A stretch of DNA of 64,000 bases from Polyporus tsugae (taxonomy: Eukaryota; Basidiomycota; Agaricomycetes; Polyporales; Polyporaceae): NCBI GenBank assembly GCA_024305745.1, contig JAHRBS010000004.1, forward strand, positions 4,154,001 to 4,218,000, read 5' to 3'. Below the pieces are notes generated by a model. That model saw only the letters and a program-made list of their open reading frames with translations. It made no database searches and was not told where the DNA came from. Made by a program: the position numbers and the translations under genes. Of the stretch, positions 57,348-64,000 are shown in pieces. The stretch's first letter is position 1. Each line of letters starts with the position of its first letter.

Positions 57348-57967
57348 CTACTCGGTTGGAATGGACACGTGTAGAATAGCGGTCTGGTCGATAACGTAAG
57401 GTATAAGGGAAATGTGAAATACCCAATAGGTGGGTTGTGTGGATGCGATGATGCCGTAAAGAGAGTAGGTGGGAGTTGTTGGGGTGGCGGGGAAGCGGAA
57501 GATGACGTGTCCGGGAAGGATGGAGTAAAGGGAGCGTGGGACGTACGCCGTGACTTCTGTTCCTTGGAACAGCGGGGTGTTGACCCTTGTTTGGATGAAG
57601 GTGGCGTGCGCGGGATTGACGTGTCGGGATACGGCGATGTGAACGGGGACGCCGGCGTCTGAGTCGGAGTCAGAGTCAGAATCTACGGCGGTGGCGGAGT
57701 CGGAATCGGAGTCTGAGTTGATAAGGGGACTTGGGGATCGGTGACGAAGGTGCGGGGGCGGAATTGGGATAGGTGGTGTCGACGACGGAGACGGCGGCGA
57801 TGAGTTGGTGAGGGTGTATACAGGGACGAGGTGGTGGGTGGTGCCGTCGGCGAGACGCACGACAAGCGGAGGGTTCGGGGCGGGGAGAGAAGTGGAGGAT
57901 GATAAGGACGCCACGGTTGGCAACGAAGACGGTGCGCCGTAGGTCGAGGAAGGGTAGCTTCGAGTTA
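57348..57967 (-). other. Long open frame in the leader with no ATG
   Basis: The leader is open in one frame for about 200 codons from the LTR to a stop at 57348, but has no ATG in this or the other two frames. The translation is partly low complexity (Ser-Asp repeats) but ends in protein-like sequence (PRSLYSILPGHVIFRF, later YWVFHISLIPYVI). It may be translated from a near-cognate codon, be a former N-terminal ORF, or be open by chance and composition. Confidence 0.4.
57956..57966 (-). promoter_or_regulatory. Self-complementary primer-binding site
   Basis: One base after the 5' LTR the element strand reads AACTCGAAGCT. This is the exact complement of AGCTTCGAGTT at 58033-58023 inside the LTR, which starts 33 nt after the TATATAA box and so is the expected 5' end of the transcript. 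In Tf1 of fission yeast the first 11 nt of the RNA prime reverse transcription in this way. Confidence 0.75.
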
Positions 57968-58161
57968 TGATAAGGTCAGACCTCACGCTAGCAATAAGCG
58001 AAAGACTGGGGGACTAAAGACCAACTCGAAGCTGGGGAATTACCGCAGCTTCGAGGGGTTTATATATTGTATTGGAGCCTGCGCACGGACCAGGTGCTTC
58101 AGGGCAGGTTGTACAGGTCGTTACAGGTGGTATTACTAATCATAGAAGTCGTATCGTAACA
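57968..58161 (-). repeat. 5' LTR (right copy) with promoter
   Basis: 194 bp, identical to the left LTR. On the element strand a TATATAA box begins at 58066 and the predicted transcript start is near 58033, giving a U3 of about 128 nt and R plus U5 of about 66 nt. Confidence 0.95.
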
Positions 58162-58166
58162 CCTCT
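58162..58166. repeat. Target-site duplication, right copy
   Basis: CCTCT, matching 50977-50981. Confidence 0.9.
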
Positions 58167-58795
58167 ACTTTCCATCAGCCGCACAATAGGCGATTGAAGA
58201 GGCAATCCCTGCATTCTAGAACGCTGACTTACGACACGTATAATTTAGTAGACGCAGCGCCCCACGCGAAGGAACATCTGGGCTTGAACCCCGCTCGCAA
58301 GAACACCATTCGTTGGGCCAATTCAAATTGAGCCAATCGACTTCTCGTTGGCTTGTGTTCTCGCGCCATACATAGTCAACGGACGGGTAACTACGACTCG
58401 CGTTCTGAAAACGGCAGGCCCTCTCGCGACTCAACCGCATCACAGCGCCGCTTAGCCATGTGCATTCAGTCTCTCCGACCCCATATCGCGGTAGAAGCGG
58501 CCGTAGAACGATCGTGGAGGGAGATGGCTTCCAGGTGCGCTACTAGTGGTCGCATTGTCGTGCACATTGCCGGAGCGCTGACGTCTACCCTGTCGCAGAA
58601 GCGAACCTATAACGTACATGTCAGGAGATGGCTCCCAGGTGGGCCACCAGTCAGCATGCAGTTCGTATCGCCAACACACTGACTTGGAATTCGTCGTAGA
58701 CTCGGAACACACTCCACCCCTGATACGCGGTCTGGAGGCACATACATATAAACCGAAGAGAGCCGGCGGAGAACTGGACCACCCACGCCTCCGAC
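58167..58795. other. Upstream region of the alcohol dehydrogenase gene
   Basis: No gene seen. An ATATAAA block near 58745-58752, about 50 bp before the ATG, is a likely TATA box. Confidence 0.4.
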
Positions 58796-60185
58796 ATGCC
58801 TGCACGCTCCGTCGACCATCCCGCCTCCTTCACCGCTTGGGCGTTCACCGAGCGCAGCGAACTCCTCACGAAAATTACCGTACCCTGGAAAGACCCTGCA
58901 GAGGGTCAGCTCGTCATCAAAGTGCTCGCATGCGGGGTGTGCGGAACGTACGTCCTCTCTAACTCCACAATCGTCTTATCCTCTTCCTAGCAGATGCTCA
59001 TCATTGGCGCGGTCCACTATGCAGTGACCAAGCCCTCACCACCGGCACGCTGCCCGTGCCCTTGCCGCGCGTCCCCGGACACGAAATCGTCGGGGACGTC
59101 GTCGCCGTCGGCCCCAGCGAGAAGCAGTGGAGCGTCGGCGACCGTGTCGGCGCAGGCTGCCACGGAGGACATTGCTTCCGCTGCGGCCGCTGCCGCATCG
59201 GCGACTACATCACCTGCGTGGAAGAAGACCTCATCGGTACGCGCATGGCCCTCTTCTTCTACAGACCGCTTCCGAGCGACCTTACGCTATTCCAGGTGTT
59301 CTCTCGGACGGCGGCTACGCCGAGTATGTCACCGTACGCACAGAAGCGGTCGCGTCCGTGCCCAGGGACATGGATGCGGCCGAGGTCGCACCCATGATGT
59401 GCGCGGGGGTCACCGTCTTCAGTATGGCCTTCCCATTCCTTTCTTTTCTTTTTCAGGCTTGTGCGAGCCGCTGACACCTACATACATACATCTTCCCAGA
59501 CGCGCTCAGAAGAGTCAACATCGTCGCAGGCGAGATCGTCGCCGTCCAGGGAATAGGGTACGCCGTACTTCTACCCCCTGATCCTTCGCTGTCCTCTCGC
59601 TTACATGTACATGCACCAGCGGCCTCGGGCACCTCGTCCTCCAGATGGCGCGCGCGATGGGCTACCGACCCGTTGCGCTCTCCTCCGGCCCCGACAAGGA
59701 GGAGATCGCGCGGCACCTCGGCGCAGAGGTGTACTTCGACAGCTCGAAAGTGTGCCACGCCGAGGAGCTCCAGAAGCTCGGCGGCGCGAAGGTCATCGTG
59801 TGCACCGCGAACGCGCCCGAGCTGCACCCCAAGCTCATCCCGGGGCTGGCTGTCGACGGCACGCTCCTCATGCTCGCGGTGGACGACAGGGAGTTCAGCA
59901 TCTCGTCGAGTACGTCCGTCTCCGTGCCCCTCTATGTTTGATTTTGGGTTGCTCGTATGTGCTGATTTGGTTTGAATTTGAATTCGCTCGCCAGTGTCAC
60001 TCGTTCGCCAGCGTTTCTCTATTCGCGGCATGCCCAATGGGACGCCGAAGGAGATTGAGGATTGCATTGCCTTTGTCAGAGCACACAAAATTCGATGCAT
60101 GGTGGAGACGTTCCCCCTGGACAAGGCTCCGGAGGCGTATAAGCACAGAGAAACAGCCCGCTTCAGGTCTGTTATTGTACCTTGA
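58796..60185 (+). CDS. Zinc-dependent alcohol dehydrogenase (MDR superfamily)
   Basis: Multi-exon gene from the ATG at 58796. Exon 1 ends within GVCGT; a 77-nt intron (58948-59024) joins to DQALTTGTLPVPLPR. Motifs in order: GVCGTD with the catalytic-zinc Cys; PGHEIVGDVVAVG with the His-Glu pair; the structural-zinc lobe HCFRCGRCRIGDYITC; GGYAEYVTV; and the nucleotide-binding GIGGLGHLVLQMARAMG assembled across an intron. The last exon (from about 59995) encodes SIRGMPNGT, a Lys/Glu-rich helix and a FRSVIVP end. The length and Cys spacing fit the propanol-preferring/AdhP-like group. It reduces or oxidises alcohols and aldehydes with NAD(P)H in the cytosol. Tail to tail with the histone H3 gene. 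Confidence 0.88.
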
Positions 60186-60529
60186 TATGTTGCGTAACAT
60201 GAGACAATTAGATGCTACATAGTGCTGTGCGATCCACCGTCTCGCGTCAACAACCATTCTAATTAGATGTATCCTCATCTATCGTGCACAGCCAAGCACG
60301 ACTCCAACAGAGACCAGCAGGCAGCCACAGTTCACACAGCATATTGTCTGGGCATGAATATCGATTTCATCTACCAATACCAAACCCTATACATAGTCCT
60401 ACGGCATAGTGGGGCATTACAATACAAGATCTTCGCAAAGACCGGACAATACGAGCGAATATGACGGAGCGGGTTACAGTGTACGATAGCGAAGGGCCAG
60501 GCCAGGATGAAACCGGGGGCGCTATGCGC
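60186..60529. other. Convergent 3' flanks of ADH and histone H3 genes
   Basis: No gene seen. Confidence 0.5.
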
Positions 60530-61332
60530 TTAAGACCTCTCACCGCGGAGGCGACGAGCGAGGGCCTGAAAGCAATTCTTTGAGATGAAGGTCATCACGA
60601 CGACAGGCGACGGTGACTTACAAGATCCTTGGGCTGGATGGTCACACGCTTAGCATGGATAGCAGCCAAGTTGGTGTCCTCGAAGAGGGACACGAGGTAA
60701 GCTTCAGCGGCCTCCTGGAGGGCCATGACGGCGGAGGACTGGAAGCGGAGATCGGTCTGTGCAGCGACAGCGACGACGGCGATGAGCTAAGCGAATAGTA
60801 ACGGTGACGAAGACATACCTTGAAGTCCTGGGCGATCTCACGAACGAGACGCTGGAAAGGGAGCTTGCGGATGAGGAGCTCGGTGGACTTCTGGTAGCGC
60901 CGGATTTCACGGAGGGCGACGGTTCCGGGCCGGAAGCGATGGGGCTTCTTGACACCTCCGGTGGCGGCCTGCGGAAGCAAACAGGCGCAAACAAGGCCAG
61001 CACGCCACACCGAAGCACATGGAAACCCGCAACCCACATCATCAGCTCACAGCTCCCTCTCCGAGAGTGCAAAGATAGGGCACGTACCGCCGTCGCCGTC
61101 TTCCTGGCGGCCTTGGTGGCGAGCTGCTTACGGGGGGCCTTACCTGGAAGACGAATACAGCTCAGTATTGTTGCTTCTTGAGCCATATGAGGACCAAGAA
61201 GGCCGGAAACGGATACTCACCACCAGTGGACTTGCGGGCAGTTTGCTATCGAAGACGTCGTCAGCAGCGACGTCGAGACGACGAGAGACGATATCGAAAG
61301 GGAAGATGTCTACTGACCTTGGTGCGGGCCAT
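60530..61332 (-). CDS. Histone H3
   Basis: Six exons encode a nearly canonical H3: MARTK / QTARKSTGG / [14 protein letters not shown]..., then [69 protein letters not shown] and [12 protein letters not shown]4, K9, K14, K18, K23 and K27 are in place. At the junction of the third and fourth coding exons (61088/60968) the protein reads K27-TATAAATGG-VK, against the standard K27-SAPATGG-VK. The protein is therefore two residues longer, and the residue equal to K36 is at position 38. Splice sites on both sides are unambiguous in the sequence. Core nucleosome component. Expected to be one of several H3 genes. Confidence 0.95.
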
Positions 61333-62637
61333 AGCTATTCAGTGAAGTGTAAGATGTGGGGTTGTGGATAGAAATACGACGAGCAACGGTGAGCTTGAGG
61401 GGCGCGGTTGCGGCGGGAGTGGTGGTTGAGAGCGATGAGGGGCGGAGGGGCGTCGTGCAGAGTCTACGAGTCTTGTTGAAGGTCCGATGGCGTGTTTCCC
61501 ACGGTCGAAACTTCCGAGCGAACAAAGCACCAGAACCTCTCGCGCTTGGGCCACCTTTCCGTGTGCGAGGTCGGAAGATTGCCCTTCTTTCTCGTTTTCT
61601 ACGACATTCGGCCTCCTGAGCCCCTTCATTTGCCTCTCATGGACTCACATGTGCTGCTACACGACCCTGTTCTTCGTTTGCGACGCATACATGAGGTCGT
61701 TCTCGAGAAACACGGTTTCCAATAGGAGAGTCTGGATGATGGTCCGGCGCTTAACCCGGAAGATGCACATCCGGTGGATTCGCGACTGGTCTACGAAGAC
61801 AGCTCTTCCTCTATCCTCATGTTTCCCTTGCAGTCACTTGCGCTGAACGTTAGCAGGCGGTATATTGCCACAGCGATGCATGGATATCCGTGGTTCTTTC
61901 CTCGGCGATCTGGTCAATGAATTAAGCTTTTCCGGTGCATTGCCATCCCGAAGTTTATGTCTGACAACCTTGGACAACCTGATGATAAGGCATGTATACA
62001 GCTTTCTCGACAGCAGTTCCTACATTCTAAAGACTTATATCAGATGGGATCAGCCATATCGTCGACCTACGAAGCAAGGGACCTTCAATGAAATCCGACG
62101 AAACGTGCAGTACGTACCGCTATTCTTCATGGGATTCCGGAATCCTCGGCACCTATTTGACGCACGTCGTTAATCTCAATTCAGTGTCGCAGTCCACATC
62201 GTGTGAGCCAGAGGAGACTCGCAAAGTCAGGCAAAGTCTGGACGAGCACCGACTCCCACATGCCAGTGTTTCGCCCGTTCCCAACCACCAATTGCAAATA
62301 CTAATGTGGCTTACGGTTGGGCGTCTCTTACTTCGTCCTCGCAGCCTGCAGGCGCAACTCGGAAGCAGGGTGTGATTTGTTATTCCTCACCTCACACAAT
62401 AAACGAGCATTGACATGATATCTGGAGTGCTCTATCAAGACTCTGGCGAAGGCGGTTGTGGGACATGCCAAGTTAACTGGTATGTTCTCTATTTATTTTT
62501 TTTCGGAATGACGTCACTGCGCCATCACTTTCCGATTTCCTGACGTCGGTGCCCCAGCTGCACGGTCGTCTTTGCTGAGGTACTCATCCCACTACGCGTC
62601 TCTCATATCCTACACGCCCACACTATTTGAACGCATC
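61333..62637. other. Intergenic region with a possible coding remnant
   Basis: Upstream of H3 (-) and of the small gene at 62638 (+). At 61640-61918 a + frame reads MDSHVLLHDPVLRLRRIHEVV..., then an in-frame TAG at 61723-61725, then ESLDDGPALNPEDAHPVDSR..., protein-like on both sides of the stop. No domain recognised. It may be the decayed end of a gene or chance. Confidence 0.3.
62509..62516. promoter_or_regulatory. CRE/ATF-type site
   Basis: A palindromic TGACGTCA, with a second near-match TGACGTCG at 62541-62548, about 95-130 bp upstream of the ATG at 62638. Such sites bind CREB/ATF-type bZIP factors (Atf1 in fungi), often in stress responses. Binding here is inferred. Confidence 0.45.
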
Positions 62638-63195
62638 ATGACAGACCCGAAGCCGAAGCCGACCAGCGGCGCAATGATGTCGAAGGTTGGCAACCCTCAA
62701 GTGTTCCAGGACGGTGATCAGAGGTAATTAATCATTCCTTCAATGTCGGTGACCGCCCATCCGCGGAATTGACCTCGGTCTTGGTAGGAACGCCCCTGCT
62801 GGGGAGCGCAACCAATCGCCCCCGCGCGAAAAGCCGGAGCAGCTGGCTGGGGGTCAGATGAACGCACACATCCTGGAACCTAAGTGAGTTGCATTGCTCT
62901 CGCTTCGCTATCTGGGGTATAACGTTGACAACATTTGTCGGCGTTGTATAGGGATAACAGGGGCCTCCGTATCCGCGAGAAGCATGAGCGGAAACAGGAA
63001 CGTGAAGCAGAGAAGGCGGAACGGCACAGGACGGTGACGAACCCGCTTGAGCCGGCGTTAAGGCACGGACATAAGCCATCTCGCGGAGCGCAGGTCGATG
63101 CCCAGTTGCAGCACGAGGACGAGGAAGAATTGTCGGCGAAGGGTCCCTACTACGGGATGTGCCATAACCCTAAGCACAAGCTGGAGCATGAGTGA
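62638..63195 (+). CDS. Small hydrophilic conserved-looking protein
   Basis: Three exons with good splice sites (introns about 62726-62788 and 62884-62950). The protein of about 145 residues starts MTDPKPKPTSGAMMSKVGNP. It has an NAPAGERNQSPPREKPEQL segment, a charged helical stretch rich in Lys, Glu and Arg (IREKHERKQEREAEKAERHR), then TVTNPLEPALRHGHKPSRGA, and ends PYYGMCHNPKHKLEHE. No signal peptide or membrane segment. The composition (Gly/Pro/Lys-rich, heat-stable type) and the CRE sites upstream suggest a stress-related role, but this is inference. I do not recognise a named domain. Confidence 0.65.
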
Positions 63196-63553
63196 CTCCC
63201 GTCTGTTGCAAAACTGTTGTAACATAGGTAAACCGACGCCCCCGCAGCAATCAGCATACGTACTCGTCGTTCTCCACATTGACACGTCCGCTATCTGCTG
63301 TACGTTCTCGACAGGGCAGTAACAGGCAGCAACATTCACCTGAGAAGCGGATCGGATTGCCGCACAGTCAACAAACCGTGTCTGTCACGTGAGGATGTGA
63401 CTTGACGCGAACACGTGATGGACGCGACCGCGTTGTGTACGTTGATGAACGGCGCTGAATGCGAAGTGTTTGATAAATATCAGACGCGTCGCACTCCTGC
63501 TCGCATCTCCCCCTACTCTACTGGCCGCATCCAATCTTCCCCTCCTCCCCGCG
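63196..63553. promoter_or_regulatory. Upstream region of the homeobox gene with two E-boxes
   Basis: Two CACGTG palindromes at 63386-63391 and 63412-63417, 26 bp apart, lie 137-168 bp before the homeobox ATG; such pairs are typical bHLH (Cbf1/SREBP-like) targets. A GATAAATAT block near 63471 may serve as TATA. Confidence 0.4.
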
Positions 63554-64000
63554 ATGTTCTCGCTCGCGTCCTACTCGCTCTCCAGGACATCCTCCATGTC
63601 CAGCGTGGTCTCCGACGACTCCCTCGCGAGCTCCGGCGCCAGCAACAGTACCTCTACTGACATTCCCGTCGACAACACCCTCAAGCGCACTCGCAAACGC
63701 TTCACAAGTGTGCAGCTCATGATGCTCGAGCATCTCTACGGCGAAGCATCCCACCCCACGCGTGAGCAGCGCGAGGAGGTCGCGAGGGAAGCAGGCATGT
63801 GAGTACCCCGTTCAGCCTTCAACGCCGCCGTCTCCATTCCCACCGCGCGCTCCGCCGCATTCTAACTCCATCTCCGTCGCGCAGTGACATCCGCTCCGTG
63901 ACGGTCTGGTTCCAGAACAAACGCCAGACAGACCGCCGCATACACCGTCAGGTCCCTCAGGCACCCTCAGGCTCCCAACCATCGCCTTCGCCGTCGCCCT
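63554..64000 (+). CDS. Homeodomain transcription factor, 5' part
   Basis: The ATG at 63554 starts a Ser-rich N-terminus, followed by a homeodomain: RTRKRFTSVQLMMLEHLY (arm and helix 1), TREQREEVAREAG (helix 2), and, after an intron of about 83 nt (63800-63882), SVTVWFQNKRQTDRR (recognition helix with WFQNKR). The gene runs off the end of the window in a Ser/Pro-rich stretch. A nuclear DNA-binding regulator. The loop between helices 1 and 2 has the usual length, so this is a typical rather than TALE class. Whether it is a mating-type or a developmental factor cannot be judged from this part. Confidence 0.9.

Larger units (their letters stand above)
50982..58161 (-). mobile_element. Complete Ty3/gypsy chromovirus LTR retrotransposon
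   Basis: A 7,180-bp element, transcribed on the minus strand. Order from its 5' end: LTR, primer-binding site, 0.8-kb leader, ORF1, gag, pol (protease, reverse transcriptase, RNase H, integrase, chromodomain), polypurine tract, LTR. The two LTRs are identical by eye over 194 bp and begin TG and end CA, with a CCTCT target duplication. No nonsense codon interrupts the ORFs, so this is a very young and possibly active copy. The integrase-before-chromodomain order and the CD at the pol C-terminus define it as a chromovirus. The self-complementary primer arrangement points to the Tf1/sushi branch. Confidence 0.95.

Noticed and set aside
57967..57986. Extending the leader open frame into the LTR with GTG as start
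   Set aside because: GTG is not a credible start for a nuclear gene; the frame is reported as lacking a start codon.
58940..59030. Apparent one-base frameshift between exons 1 and 2 of the alcohol dehydrogenase gene when the nearest TAG or CAG acceptor is used
   Set aside because: Using the next acceptor (GCAG ending at 59024) joins GVCGT to DQALTTG in frame and restores the conserved sequence, so the gene is intact.

Overview
The window reads as nuclear DNA of a filamentous basidiomycete, most likely an Agaricomycete. The coding genes are split by many short GT-AG introns (mostly about 50-65 nt). The protein families fit this group: DUF2235 hydrolases, a DUF6593-like protein, a chitin deacetylase, a GH28 pectinase, a glycogen-targeting CBM21 protein, a homeodomain protein, and a Ty3/gypsy chromovirus with a chromodomain. 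There are no bacterial operons, ribosome binding sites or CRISPR arrays.

Layout. 1-7.9 kb: three tandem DUF2235 genes on the + strand. The first looks intact, the second is a pseudogene, and the third is complete but has lost the N-terminal signature motif. 8.3-10.4 kb (-): a secreted, probably GPI-anchored chitin deacetylase-like protein. 11.3-14.2 kb (-): a DUF6593-like protein and a weak possible relative. 15-16.2 kb (+): an HSL-type alpha/beta hydrolase. 16.4-16.9 kb (-): a small protein of unknown role. 17.7-20.9 kb: a secreted GH28 pectinase lying between two tRNA-Ala genes, one of which carries a 7-nt intron. 21.6-22.6 kb (+): a glutathione S-transferase. 22.6-30.9 kb: a long stretch with no gene I can support. 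30.9-33.7 kb (+): a CBM21/RVxF glycogen-targeting subunit of protein phosphatase 1.

37.5-50 kb (-): a head-to-tail array of six related type I membrane proteins. Each has a signal peptide, a conserved ectodomain of about 170 residues, a Ser/Thr/Pro stalk, one membrane span and a cytoplasmic tail ending in a coiled coil. One copy has lost the ectodomain and another is divergent and possibly frame-shifted. I know no name for this family. It is the strongest candidate here for an undescribed system, such as a cell-surface receptor or sensor set.

51-58.2 kb (-): a complete, very young Ty3/gypsy chromovirus with identical 194-bp LTRs and a 5-bp target duplication. It has a Tf1-like self-priming arrangement, an 807-nt leader with no ATG in any frame, an extra basic ORF before gag, and gag and pol each in the -1 frame of the preceding ORF. 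58.8-60.2 kb (+): a zinc alcohol dehydrogenase. 60.5-61.3 kb (-): histone H3 with two extra residues between K27 and the position of K36. 62.6-63.2 kb (+): a small conserved-looking hydrophilic protein behind CRE-like sites. 63.55 kb to the end (+): the 5' part of a homeodomain transcription factor gene.

The genes do not form one pathway. Several encode secreted or surface functions (pectin and chitin modification, the membrane-protein array). Exon boundaries were read by eye from splice consensus and frame continuity, so individual introns may be wrong even where the gene call is secure.
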